A stretch of DNA of 64,000 bases from Eutypa lata (GCA_022661535.1 JAKULF010000002.1:558001-622000); one strand, 5' to 3'. Counted from the first letter of the stretch, positions 36,360-47,484 are shown. Numbers and translations: made by a program. The notes: a model not told the origin generated them from the letters alone.

Positions 36360-36408
36360 GCTTCCCATCCGGGTTGCAAATTTGTTAGTGCTTCCCATCC
36401 GGGTCGCA
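36360..36408. repeat. Internal tandem 30 bp duplication in SINE body
   Basis: GCTTCCCATCCGGGTTGCA at 36360-36378 recurs with one change (T to C) at 36390-36408. Monomer spacing is 30 bases. It lies between the two tRNA-like parts. Confidence 0.8.
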
Positions 36409-36508
36409 TTCGTCCTTATATGTATGAAGTCGTCGCCCACCATTGTATTGCTACCCTGGTAGGTGACTTAATTACGGAGTGAGCAGTTTAACCACTTGCC
36501 CAGGTGGC

Positions 36509-36525
36509 AATAGACTCCTAGATCT
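36509..36525 (+). repeat. Right copy of 17 bp target-site duplication
   Basis: Identical to 36006-36022. In element orientation (minus strand) this is the 5' duplication, immediately preceding the tRNA-like head. Confidence 0.75.
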
Positions 36526-37179
36526 TCAATCGCTCTTGCTAATTATCACCACCACTTAATAGTTAACCACTTTACCCAATGATGAGGGTTGTCTAAGCTG
36601 TATATGGCAACAAAACGGCCAAGCTTTAATTATACTGTGTATCTTATGATTGGATTGCTGACGTGAGCTGAGCCTTCACACGTGGCTTAAGTATTTCCAA
36701 CAAGCATGTTAGGGCTGGGTCCTTTACAGCGAGGAGAAATAATAGTAGATATTCAGCTCTTGGGAGAATATACATTGGTTGACTAGAACCAAGTGTGCTT
36801 ACTGGGAGAAGACGTAGACTCAAGTTTCTGTCCAATGTCGTAGCAAGCCATTGCCTGAAAACCAGGCAGCCAGGATCTAATCGCAAATGCAAAGTCATCT
36901 TCCTTGAGGCTGAGCAAGAGCCAGAGTTCAGCTGAAGCTATCACTTCCAAAATGGGGTGTATTGTGCGCGACATACAGAAACGAGGTCGATTGATCCAGG
37001 ACTCCTTGTAGAACGTATGCACTCGTCTCTATATATACCGTGATGTATCCTAAGAGTTCTGTTTCCTTTGTGGGATCAAACGCAACGCAAGCACTATTCA
37101 GCAATCGCAAATTCAGACCAAGCCATCTCCAAACAGCTACAAAATTTCGCTTGTTTTCCCGCGTCTTTCTTTTCCCAAA
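36526..37179. other. Intergenic region upstream of glyoxalase-fold gene
   Basis: About 0.65 kb. Two overlapping minus-strand frames (36644-36898, 36783-37022) of 79-84 residues have Leu-rich content but no motif, and are left uncalled. The last 100 bases form the probable promoter and leader of the gene at 37180. Confidence 0.5.
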
Positions 37180-37923
37180 ATGTTTGCACGAAGTCCTTTC
37201 ACACTTGCGCTCCTAACACTAGCGACAAGCTTGATGCCAGCGGTGTTAGGCTGCCACCCCCCACGGAGCATAAACGACACCGGGGACTACCCGATCGCTG
37301 ACTGGGGAGGCGACGAGCCATCCGACCCGGCGACGACGGGCTACTTCATCAACCACCTGAGCCTCAACGTCAGGAACATGAGCCAGAGCCTCGAGTTCTA
37401 CACGGGGGTTTTCGGCATGCGACGCATGTTCACGGTGGAGGTTTCGGAGCACCTCAGCATCAGCTACATGGCCCACAGCCAGGGCGGCCGAAACGGCACG
37501 GGCTACCAGACGGCCGCCGAGCTGAACCGCGACAAGAACAACCTGGCGGGTCTGCTCGAGCTCATCAGCCTGGACGTTGAAGAACCGTCGGAGCCGACGA
37601 CGACGACAACAACAACAACCCACAAGAAGGATTCTCTGAGCCACATCGGCATCATCGTGCCCGACATGGAGAAGACCCAAGCCCGCTTGGAGGCTTTCGG
37701 GGTGACTGTCTACAAGAGGACCGGGGACGACTGGTCGAGGGATGCGCTGCTCGGGTTGGGCGAACAGTATCTGGGAAGCATCTCGAAGCTGTCGGAGGAG
37801 GAGATCGATACGATCTTGCCGATCTGGAACCAGATGAATAAGGACATGATCTTCGCTGCGGATCCTGATGGCAATCTGATTGAGATCCAACCACTCTCGG
37901 GTGCGCCGATCATAGTGGAATAG
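37180..37923 (+). CDS. Secreted glyoxalase I-fold (VOC superfamily) protein
   Basis: Single exon, 247 residues. A signal peptide is predicted at about 1-24 (LALLTLATSLMPAVLG), with Cys25 next. The two babab VOC halves are visible. Metal ligands of glyoxalase I can be placed at His59 (INHLSLNV), Glu127 (LLELISL), His155 (SHIGIIVPD) and Glu235 (NLIEIQPL), so the site looks intact. The halves are joined by an ACG/ACA-coded run of eight threonines (about 140-147). Classical glyoxalase I removes methylglyoxal with glutathione in the cytosol. A secreted version would meet a different environment, so the true substrate may differ; this is inference. The body of the gene is GC-rich compared with its AT-rich flanks. 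Confidence 0.88.
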   Translation: MFARSPFTLALLTLATSLMPAVLGCHPPRSINDTGDYPIADWGGDEPSDPATTGYFINHLSLNVRNMSQSLEFYTGVFGMRRMFTVEVSEHLSISYMAHSQGGRNGTGYQTAAELNRDKNNLAGLLELISLDVEEPSEPTTTTTTTTHKKDSLSHIGIIVPDMEKTQARLEAFGVTVYKRTGDDWSRDALLGLGEQYLGSISKLSEEEIDTILPIWNQMNKDMIFAADPDGNLIEIQPLSGAPIIVE

Positions 37924-39899
37924 TGGTGGAGTACGCAGGAGTTCGGAGAAAGCAATTGGTTTCCTGTGGACAGGTTTCTCTTAAAAGATGAGCCTGTGTT
38001 CTTGCTCTTCTGGCATATTTGTAGATTCCTACATATCATTATTTCACTTTGTTGCGCTTGTGGAGTGAGAAGAAAAACTGTCGCAAGATGTGGGCAGGTG
38101 GGGGTTTCTTGGGACAGTAGACCGGGTTCATTGTGCTGACGGGTTATTTGGTTGGCGGCTTCTCGAGCAATTAGCATTGGATTCTACTATTTTGATACAA
38201 GTTCGATAGCCAACATGAAAAAGGTGCCCTGTTTATATGAAGTGCCCTGTTCAGAACATGCGAGTGATACATAAGGCGAATGCAAGGCTCGCTTGTGTTA
38301 GAGAAGAGTATTGTTGCTAATCATTGTGTTCCAGGTAACAAGATACGAAGATGACATCATAACGTTTAACTTCGATAGTCCTCCAAGCAATCGTTAGATA
38401 ACTTGATAAGTGCTTATCCAGTGTATAGAGACTAATGAATTGTGTACAACGATAGCCTCAGAGTGTGGTTCGGGAAGCCAGTTGATGTGATAATTCCTTC
38501 GGTAATGAAACGTTAACCAGTACCGGAGGAAGAGCACGGGGTGTTACAAGAACAAGTAAGCCCTCATGATGGGGAATTACGATCAAATCGGAAAAGTAAA
38601 ATGGGAATTGAAAGTCCGACCCGACCTAGGATTTATCTGAGGGGATGAGTTGGCATCGTAACTAACAATTAAAATCGTCGATTAACTCAGCATAGCAACG
38701 CCGGGATGCGTCCCCTTAACTACCCCGGCACGCGCCAATGCAGGGACCAGCGAAGCAAGACCTTGATTGACTCTGTTTAGTGGGGTGAAGTGGCTTTCTG
38801 AGGCGAGCTAACGGGGCAACGGGCGAATGGTGGCTTAGCGTTAGGCGTGGCTGCCAAGGTACGTAAGGTAAGGTCTTGGCAATTCCCCCTAGCAACCAGA
38901 AAAAGCGTAAGTAAATAAAAAGAAATGGCTGGGAGACGGCGAATTTGTCGCATCACCAGGGTAAAAAGTCGAGTGGCAGGGCCAATTACATACTGCATCT
39001 GTTACGTATTCCGCCCGTACGGACCAGATCTGACTCTAATCTCGCTGCCTGTTGGGGTCTTCAGATCAAATCAATTGTTCATCTCTAGACACTTCTCACA
39101 CTTAACACCAAGTTAAACCTTTTTACCAACCTCCTCCAAAACTGACAATTAACGAACCGGGAAAGACGGCGAACGGAAAAAAGACTGAATAAGTCAGTAG
39201 GCAATTGTTTGTCACCGCGACTTATCTCAGCTCTATCTTTCTTCCCTTTCTCTCCTTTCCCATCTTGCATTCCCGTCTCGACTACAGTTTCTTTGGGGCC
39301 GTGTGGAACAATACTACTGTTGTTGAACGTCTAAGTTGCAACCAATACCTCCCTCCTTTCTCCTACCTTACCACACCTTGCCTCACATACCAACAAACAT
39401 ACTTGCTTGACCTCACATCCAAGAACATATACCTCTTCGAGTCACTCGTTCACCTAGCCATACCCTGAACCCCTCCCTCCCTATCGCAATACTCACGATA
39501 CCCTCCCACTTTAGAGTGCACCTTGTTGATCTAACCAACACAGAATCACGAAAGTCGAGGAGCACCGATCGTGTGATAGACGGCGGGACGAACGAGACCT
39601 TCTTATACTTGACTGTATTGGAAGGACAGCAAGACGAGCGCGCCAACTTTGATTCACTTCATTCCAGCGACTGACTGGTTTGTGGCATTAGCAGACTAAC
39701 CTCGCTGCCACATTCCATCCCATCAACCACCAGAGTCGACTGACTAGCCGCACCCGACTCACCCTCCCACTTCCTTTTCAGCGCTGCGGCGCACATTCTT
39801 AGAGCCACACCGTCGCTCCACGGGAGGACGGAGTGGATAATACCTGAGAAGGGTTCCCCCCGACCTTGTTGATCAAGAGAGGAAGGCACATCAGAAAGA
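37924..39899. other. Intergenic region with pyrimidine-rich leader
   Basis: About 2 kb. The direct repeat GTGCCCTGTT occurs twice around 38224-38251. From about 39215 to 39480 the plus strand is strongly C/T-rich with many CCTCC/CTTTCC patches, typical of a long 5' leader or promoter of a fungal gene, here Fig1-like at 39900. Small frames in it could act as upstream frames, but there is no direct evidence. Confidence 0.5.
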
Positions 39900-40994
39900 A
39901 TGGCGGAAAGGTTTCAATTAGGGTGGATGCGTAAGTTCTTCCCCGAGGATTGTCGTGGAATGATGGTCTCAGACTGCTAACATTGAATTCTTTGCAGGGT
40001 TTGTACCGTTCCTAGGATACCACCATGTGTTGATGATCCTGATAGCTATCGCCATAATATTATTATGTAAGTTAAACAACCCCCATTCCATTCCATCCCA
40101 TCGCGTCAGGAGTTTCTTTCCAAACAAACCCAACCCAACCCGGCAACCCAGCTAACGTCTTCTTCTCCGAACAGCACTCCTACTAGCCGGCTGCTCGTCA
40201 TCATCACCACTGATACCAGACATCTACCTACTCTCCCTGTACTACGAGAGCTACACGGCGGTACCGGACACGTCCCAGGTCGACTACAACGTCAACGAGG
40301 CTATAAAGAACATCGTCGGCGACGCCCACCTGCAGGCCCGCGTCGGCTACTTCGGAATCTGCGTCAGCCCCGATGGCGGCGGTTGGCTGTGCAGCAACAA
40401 TGCGACGGCGCTCGCCAACGAGATCTCAGTCGATCAGGACCCGCTGAATCTTGTTTGGCTGGCAAGCCAGTTCAAAGACATGATCGTATTCCCGTACTTA
40501 ATGTGAGTCTCCAATGCTTTTGTCTCCCCCCCCCCTTTTTTTTGGATCCGTTGAAAAGACGGGAAGGAGAAAGGATAAATGAGGAATTAAATAAATGCTA
40601 ACGAACCTCCCTCTATAACAGCATCATCGCCATCATCTTCGCCTTCGTCTGCTTCCTGCTGCTAGCGACATTCCCGGGGTGGCACGAGGAGGAGGACAGC
40701 GAGGGCTCCGAGCGCGAGATCAAGCCGTTCCCGAGCCGGCCCGTGTCGCAAATAGCGCTGTCCATCATCTTCGTGGCGACGGTGTTCGTGCTCGTGTCAG
40801 TATTGTGGCAGCACACGGCATCCGTAGCCGCGTCCATCATAGCGCAGGACTTCGGCAACGGCAGCGTCATGTCGGGGATCGGGTCGAGCGCCATGGTGCT
40901 CGGCTGGTTCAGCTTCACCCTGCTCATCATCGTCACCATCGGCCTGCTCGTCATGATCCTGAGCATCCGCGTGCTGACGCAACTAGCGGACTGA
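39900..40994 (+). CDS. fig1: Fig1-family Ca2+ regulator and membrane fusion protein
   Basis: Four exons, 39900-39930, 39998-40066, 40175-40502 and 40622-40994, total 266 residues, with GTAAGT/GTGAGT donors and a GCTAAC branch site before the last exon. Four membrane segments are visible: about 12-40, a second spanning the exon 3/4 junction (VFPYLIIIAIIFAFVCFLLL), VSQIALSIIFVATVFVLVSVL and FTLLIIVTIGLLVMILSI. The first extracellular loop bears the Fig1/claudin-like signature GYFGICVSPDGGGWLC with Cys96 and Cys106. In yeast and filamentous fungi Fig1 supports low-affinity Ca2+ entry and cell fusion during mating; in Sordariomycetes it also affects hyphal growth and fruiting. The very short first exon (31 bases) follows a long pyrimidine-rich leader. 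The second exon-derived segment is fully hydrophobic. Confidence 0.9.
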
Positions 40995-42114
40995 CCGAAA
41001 TGATGATGACGGCTTAAGGGGTGAATTTTGGAGGGGGAAAAGAAAGAATGAACGAATATGTAACGATGAAGAGAAGAGAAAAGGAAGAAAAAGACAAAAG
41101 AAATATGGTGGTGACATGATACCGGAGACGATGAAAAAATGGGAAGGAACGGAAGGGAACGGATTGGAACGTCTGTTTATGTACATGAAGGAAGGCGATC
41201 ACGGGGAAATGAGAACAACACGACACATCACCACCATATACGTCGCTGGGGTGCTCTTGCTCGCCTCCGAGCCTTCTCACCACATCTCCTCCCCTCTTGC
41301 CTATTCTATTCTTCCGACCAACATACATACGCTAGCATATGGGACCGGAGTTTACAGAGAGGGAAACCAATTGTAGTATTGTCTTTTTTTGAAACGATTT
41401 GGGCGGTTTCTCTGTCCTTTTCACCCATTTTTATAATACACTATCATCCTCAACCCCTCTGTTTCCCGTCTCATTGGCGCGGACCAAACCCCTGACTTCC
41501 TACTTTGCCTTCTATGATATTGGCAAAATGGAGACCGGGGAGTATCATCGTTATTGTCACCATCATCGGCGGATATATGGTTCAGGGAGATACCAAACTA
41601 CTTGTCTTTTTGTTGTTCTGCGGACCTCGGTAATGAAATGATTTTTGGAACGATCGATTGATCGACAAACGAATACATGAAGAATTTTGGGGATGATTTT
41701 TTTGCTGCTGCCGCCAAAATCTGGCCGTGAATGTTGGCTGGATTGTGTGGATAGCTACCGAGGCTTAAGATGCAGTCGCTGAAGGTCGGCTGGTGCTGTG
41801 TTTATATAGAATCTTGTACTGGGGAATAGTTGAAAGAATGGTAGCATTGGAATCGAGGTCAACTTAAACTCGCGTTTCAAAATCCTGTTCGCGATATGTG
41901 ATGATTTAAGAATTTTTAAGCTTGGCACGGCCGATGAACAAAGCTCATAACAGGAAAATTGCAAGTCACCCCATAGAGAAATGTACGAAGCAAATAAAAA
42001 TAACTATGTGATTCATCCCATCTATTCATATTTGACCTGGGTATTCATGCTATATACAACAACAACAAACACTTTTAAACTAACCAATCATAACAGCGTC
42101 CCCTTCCAGTTCAC
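40995..42114. other. Convergent intergenic region
   Basis: About 1.1 kb between the ends of Fig1 (plus) and the permease (minus). A purine-rich tract directly follows the Fig1 stop. The rest is ordinary 3' sequence without a gene. Confidence 0.55.
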
Positions 42115-43821
42115 CTAAGCAAGCCAGAACCACGCCTTCTCAACCCAATTCTTCGGTACGGGCGCCGTATCCATAGCTTCCATCTCATCCATCTCCTTCT
42201 TGCCGGTCAGGGCGTCGATGTCCTTAGTGTGGCGTGCAAGCGGGGTGCGGTAGATGAGCTTATGGCCGAGGTACAGGACCAAGAAAATCGGGAGGGTGAT
42301 GTAGGCGGCCAGGAAGTCGGACACGTTCCAGCGGCTGGGGAAGAAGACCGGATACCCGTTGGTGATGGTCAGGAGCGAGACGACCAGCAGCGCGGCCCAG
42401 GTAGCGTAAGGCTGGAGCGGGGTGCGGAACGGCAGCTGCTCGAGCAGCCCGTGGAACGCCATCGCCTTGCGGAACCGCAGGTACGTGATGAGGATGACGA
42501 TCCAGGCGATGAAGCCCGAGATGGTGGAGATGTTGGTGAACCAGGCGAAGACGCTGGAGCCGCTGTTGTTGACGTTGAGGAAGCCGAGGCAGCCGAAGGC
42601 CAGCGTCATGAGGACGGCGGCCCACGGCACGCCGCGCTTGGTCGTCTTGCCGAAGACGCGCGGCGCCTGGCCGTTGATGGCCATCGAGTACAGGATGCGC
42701 GAGCCCGAGTAGCAGAAGGCGTTGCCGGCGGACCAGGCCGAGGTCAGGATCGCCGCGTTGATGACGTGGTTGAGGCCGCGGATGCCGGCGCGCTGGATGC
42801 CCAGCACGAAGGGGCTGGCCGAGGCGTTGGACGCGCCCGACAGCAGCTGCGGCTCGTCGCTCGGCACCATGACCCCGATGATCAGCGACCCGAGCCCGTA
42901 GAAGATGGCGAGGCGCCAGACGAAGCGGCGCGCGGCCTTGGGGATGTTGCGCCGGGGCGCGACCGTCTCGCCGGCCGAGAGCGCGATCAGCTCCGGGGAC
43001 GTGATGAAGGCGAAGCCGGCCTTGACGAAGGCCGTCCAGTAGCCGAGGAAGCGGCCCGTCGCCCCGGGCACGAGGTAGGGCACGAAGGCGCCCGGTTCTT
43101 CCCAGTACCAGAACCCGGTCCGCTCATGGTTCGGGCCACCTCCCAACATCACGACAATGCCGAGAATAATGAGACCGATGATCGTGAGGAGCTTGACGCT
43201 GGCGAACCAGAACTCGGCCTCGCCAAAGAAAGACACGGCGACGATGTTCAGGAACAGGATCACGAGCAGCTGTATGGCGATCCATACGGCCACGGGGACG
43301 GACTCGGTCCAGTACTGGAGGATGATGGCTCCGGCTGTGACCTCGGACGCTACCAGCATCGCGTACGCATACCAGTAGTTGTAGCCGGCCGCGAAGGCTA
43401 GACTGGGCTCGACGAAACGGGACACGAAATAGGGGATCGAGATTCCCTTCAGGGGGAGGTAGGTCACCATCTCACCGAGGTCGTTCATCACGACCCAGAC
43501 GACGGCCATCATCGAGAGGTAGGCCATAAAGAGCGGCGCAGGGCCCACAGTAGCTAAAATCGCACCAGATCCGACAAACAGACCGGTTCCGATGCTGAGT
43601 ACGAGTTAGCGATTATATATTCATGAGCTGACTTGGTGAGTGAGGTGGGAGGGTTTGACTCACGCTCCTCCGAGGGCAAGGAACTGGATGTGTCGACTCT
43701 TGAGTCCTCGTTGTAGTTGATCTGTTTGGGCAAGGCTAATGTCGCCAATAACGGTGTTGTCAGAGATGGACCTGTCGGTCATCTGAGGCTCCAGGGCCTC
43801 CCCATCGAGTTTCTTCTCCAT
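42115..43821 (-). CDS. Amino-acid permease (APC superfamily, fungal AAT/YAT type)
   Basis: Two exons, 43821-43664 and 43594-42115, total 545 residues. The GTGAGT donor and CAG acceptor join GGA-IGTGLFVGSGAIL, the first membrane segment, in frame. The ATG at 43821 (MEKKLDGEAL) is followed by an acidic cytoplasmic tail and LQRGLKSRHIQFLALGG, the usual lead-in to helix 1. The IGTGLF unwound-helix motif, the substrate-pocket block GYNYWYAYAM-LVASEVTAG, SAGETVAPRRNIPKA and GSRILYSMAINGQAP are all present. About twelve membrane segments fit. The family imports one or more amino acids with protons at the plasma membrane; specificity cannot be read here. Coding DNA is notably GC-rich with many CGC/GCC codons. 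The C-terminus ends in FWLA, aromatic as in many family members. Confidence 0.93.
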
Positions 43822-46063
43822 GGTATCTGCTAGGAGTGTCTCGTGACTCAACACTCTATTCCTCTTAGTGTCCGTGAATAGACTATATATATATATCCCA
43901 GAGTGAACAGGACGGCTTGTTCCTGTGGTCGATCGAGAATGTCGATGACTGAATAGATCAATAGATGAACGAATAAATGAGGGATACCTATAAGTATATA
44001 AATAAAGCTAAAGTTGCGGACCGCAAAGTTAAAGCACCATTCTCCGGCACGGTCTAACCAAGCGGCTTGTGGGTATGTAGGTAGTTAGTTAGTCTACTAT
44101 ACTACTACGTAGTAGGTCCTAAGCGTGATGCTACCCCAAGAGAGCCGCAAGTGGGTGGGATCGCGATGGTATACATTCATGATGACATTAGCAAGACCCA
44201 GGCTTATGTATTACTAGCTCGACTTGGGGGAGCCAGGAGCCACCCTTCTTATCAATGGCCGGTGGGTACGAAGTATAACCCCATGTTAAGGCCCGCTCTT
44301 TACATGATGAGAATTATAATGGCCTTCCTAGAAGCGTAACCATGCTGCCCAATCTTTGCCCTTGAAATCAGTACGTACCTATGATATCTTGCGGGGAGGG
44401 GGGAGAGTTAACTGGCTGACTGGGGATTTTCTCCAAATGCGGGTGTTTCCAAGATTTTCCAATAAAAAATTTTCTCCACTTGCCCGACATGACATCGAAT
44501 CTGGAGCGCTGATGAGTGCCCAGGTGCCACGAGTCTCGTCTACTGATCTACTTCGTACGTACATGTGCAAATGCGATCGGTGAACGATTCGAGAAATTTC
44601 ACGCTCTAGGGCTCGAGCTAGAAGTCGCACTAGATCGCCAAAGCCGAAAGGTTCGACTACAAACCCGTAGGTATCGGTTGAATGCAAGGAACGAAAGCTT
44701 AATAACTAGTACTAGTTAGTGAGTTCATTCGATGTCTAGCCTCAGTTCAGTGTTTAATTGTATAGAGTGAAAAGCTCACACTTCATCTTTCATATCACGC
44801 ACGGATCCTGCGATTTCCATGTACAAATTAGTTAGTGGCCTCATCTCGAGGTGAATGTAATTCTTCCATGTCATATTCTATTCTCAGATAGGCCTTCTCG
44901 GTGAAATCGGTGGAAAAGCCTACATAGGACTAGAGCGACGCTGCCTCTTATGCCTCCAGAGCGGCTTCAATCGGCTTAATTATGGGACATTTGCCTTATT
45001 ACTAGAATACGACGCGCAGGATGTGTTAGAGGCGAGGCTAAACCTCGAATTTCCCCATAACTACCTAGGCATATGAATTAGCTCGCCTTGATAAAAGCGA
45101 TCCTTATTGAATATTACCTCACTAACTATGTACAAAACTTACGACTATGCGATGTGCCCTTCTTCACCTCAACCACGCTACATGTTCAATCCCATCAATA
45201 ACCGCTGGTGGAGAGCTTCATGTTTAGACTATCAACAAATATCTAATGAACATTACGGGTGCCGAGATCGGGATCTACGATGCTGGACCGTCTGTCCGCG
45301 TCATTCGCGGGGAAACCTCCCCCTTGATCTTGAGCCACGGCCCCGGAACCCAGGCGACTTATGGTAGATGGCGGTCCATCCGTGCACCTTTTACGAGAGG
45401 CGGCCATTACTACCTACCTAAGCCTGAGTCCTATGTGCGGTTGCTTGTTGCTCTACGACCCCAGACACCGGATCCACCTCCCGCTGAGCTCCAGGCGTAT
45501 CACGACACGTTGTCGAAATCGGGGTCTAGGTAGCGTCCGTTAGAATGCCCCTAGGGCTCGGTTTTCATCGTAGTCTCTTTAGGCTACTTTGTGTTGGTCA
45601 TACTCTATATGCAAGTACAGACGACTTGGCACATGAAAGGGAATGAAAGGGGTCTTCAATCTCCCGTCTCAAACGAGGATCACGAAGTCTTCTTGAACTT
45701 GGCCATTGATTCAGGAGTAACTGTTAACTAACGGCTGATCTCATCGTTGCTCGTTATGGAGAGCTATCAGTTACATGTAGTTTCTATGGGGTTTGAATCG
45801 ATCACTTAATAGGGTAAAGATGACTTGAACTGGAATAATATTATGAATTAAAACAATGCTGGTACGTTAGGTAGGTATATGTATGCTGATATCAACCATC
45901 TATTCATGCAAAACGCCACCCAATGCGGGAAGAGGAAAAGAAAAGACCATCCCAAAATACATCAAAAGTATCACGCCAGGCCTTCCTCCCAACCCGTCAG
46001 TCGCCCAACTCCCTCCATCCAGATCCCAACCGGCCATCGTTGCCCTCCGAGCCATCACACGAC
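43822..46063. other. Intergenic region, no gene seen
   Basis: About 2.2 kb. The part next to the permease is its promoter. Frames at 45107-45543 overlap on the plus strand with Pro-rich ends but have no motif. Weak TAGG-type patches occur near 44070-44110. Confidence 0.5.
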
Positions 46064-46669
46064 TCACAACCCATCATTAAAGCGAGTGTTATCCGCAGCC
46101 GCAGCGCCTAGGTTGCCTCCGGTCGGCTCGAGCAGCTGCGTCACGACACCAGGCTGTACGGCCGCGTCCCTGTATCGATCGAAGGTATTGGGCGTGTCCG
46201 TATTGGCGTTGATGACGCCGACCATGCCCTGGTTGCAGTGGTTTCCCTGGCCGCAGAAGAACCAGATGGGCTTCGCGTCGACGACGGTGATGCGGTAGAC
46301 CCTCTCGGACTGGACCTGGCCGTCGTCGTCATCGTCGTCGTCGGGCACGGCGAACTCGAAGCCCGAGTTGAACCCGCCGTCGGCGAGCTGCACGCACGGC
46401 GCCTCGAACGACGACTGCACCACGCTGTGGTTGCGCGGCGCGAAGTGGAACTCCACCACGTCGCCCGGCAGCGCCGCGATGTTGCCCGGCTGGAAGTCCA
46501 GCACCCCGCCCTTGCCCGTCGCCACGATGTGCGTCGTGCCCGATCCGGGCGCCGCCTCCGTTCCCGTGGGCACGTTGCTACCGCTGCCATCCGGGGTGGT
46601 GGCCGTGGGTAAGGCGGTAGCTGCCGTCGCGGCGGCGAGGATGAATGCGAATGTCTTTATCGTGAACAT
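46064..46669 (-). CDS. Secreted cupredoxin-domain protein
   Basis: Single-exon frame of 201 residues. The signal peptide is about 1-19 (MFTIKTFAFILAAATAATA), followed by a Thr/Ser/Gly-rich linker (20-45). One cupredoxin fold follows, with type-1 copper ligands His81 (RNHSVVQSSF), Cys139, His144 and Met149 in CGQGNHCNQGM, all intact. An insertion of seven aspartates (110-116) interrupts a loop. These small proteins occur widely in Pezizomycotina as extracellular serine-rich or plastocyanin-like proteins. A copper-binding, electron-transfer or copper-handling role is inferred from the family. No GPI-like tail is visible at the C-terminus. The coding part is GC-rich against AT-rich flanks. Confidence 0.88.
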   Translation of the reverse strand: MFTIKTFAFILAAATAATALPTATTPDGSGSNVPTGTEAAPGSGTTHIVATGKGGVLDFQPGNIAALPGDVVEFHFAPRNHSVVQSSFEAPCVQLADGGFNSGFEFAVPDDDDDDDGQVQSERVYRITVVDAKPIWFFCGQGNHCNQGMVGVINANTDTPNTFDRYRDAAVQPGVVTQLLEPTGGNLGAAAADNTRFNDGL

Positions 46670-47439
46670 TTTTTCAAAAGTCTGAAATTAATGCGAGGAT
46701 GTATGTTTCCAAAGAAATAAAATGGTTGATAATCAAATGACCTAGGAAATGAGCAAAGGAAATAAGGAAAATAGAAGAGGAAAATAGAAATATGTTTTTG
46801 AATTGTTGACTTCGATGCTTTAATGCTTGATACTGATGATGCGGTAGGGGAAAAAAAGATGACCTTACATCGCGAGCCTCCTACCTTTATATACAAACCT
46901 GCACATAGATGACAACAGCATATTTCACTCGCATGTAGTTCTAAATTAACCACATCCCCTCCACACTGCCATTCCATGTGATGCTGCGTTTGGCCGGCTT
47001 CCGAGAGACAGGCAGACAGACAACTAACTGACTACCGGTGATGCGCAGCAGCAGCAGCAGCGTATAGCATACCTACCTACCTCAGAGCTGAACTATCAAA
47101 TCAGCCCGCGGAAGCGAGGCTATCCGGAATGCCGTTCGTTGTATACCAAAAATAAAGCAGTAACTATGTAGGTAGGTAGCTGGGAAAGGGTTGTTGTGTT
47201 TGCTGCGCACTCAATTACCTAAGTACTTAAAGTTAATAATAACTGGTTGGCTTGACTCAGCCACCGGGAAAAGACGCTGGCCGTCGTCGGCCCCAAAGTG
47301 GGCCGGCTTGGCAGAGGAGGACGGAAACCTCGTACCTATCCAACGACTTCACAGCACAGCACATACATACATGTGTGGAAGTCATGTTGTACTACATAAA
47401 AGTATGTAGGTGTGAAAATAAATGCGTATAGCGTATAGG
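46670..47439. other. Promoter region and spacer before the AT-rich element
   Basis: About 0.8 kb with (GCA)n at about 47045-47061 and TAGG/ACCT tandem patches near 47071-47085 and 47167-47178. It leads directly into the terminal inverted repeat at 47440. No gene was recognised. Confidence 0.55.
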
Positions 47440-47484
47440 TACCTTAGCGTCTTGGGGGGGGTAGCGGGAACGGTATTTTTACGG
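47440..47484 (+). repeat. Left terminal inverted repeat
   Basis: About 45 bases. It starts TACCTTAGCG, contains an 8-G run at 47454-47461 and ends in CGGTATTTTTACGG. It mirrors 55514-55561. Confidence 0.85.

Larger units (their letters stand above)
36023..36508 (-). mobile_element. SINE-like retroelement with tRNA-derived head
   Basis: A 486 bp segment is bracketed by a perfect 17 bp direct repeat, the length expected of target-primed (LINE/SINE) insertion. Read on the minus strand it starts at 36508 with a tRNA-like head (36508-36434) whose first seven bases GCCACCT nearly pair with GGTGGGC at its end. The box-A-like part resembles the D-arm of tRNA-Ser (GGGCAAGTGGTTAAACTGC). The body has two copies of a 19-base unit 30 bases apart, then a second tRNA-like portion with a textbook B-box (GGTTCGATTCC). 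The 3' end is A-rich (AAATAAACAAATC) directly before the duplication. It encodes no protein. I infer a possibly dimeric tRNA-derived SINE; the family is not one I recognise. Confidence 0.6.

Noticed and set aside
36644..37022. Two Leu-rich minus-strand frames
   Set aside because: They overlap in different frames and lack motifs. They could be transposon debris, but this is unsupported.
42229..43401. 390-codon plus-strand frame opposite the permease
   Set aside because: It is an antisense shadow of the GC-rich permease exon, with an Asp/Glu/Arg/Gly-biased composition typical of such shadows.
45107..45543. Overlapping plus-strand frames near 45.3 kb
   Set aside because: They have no domain, and three overlapping frames of similar length suggest chance openness.
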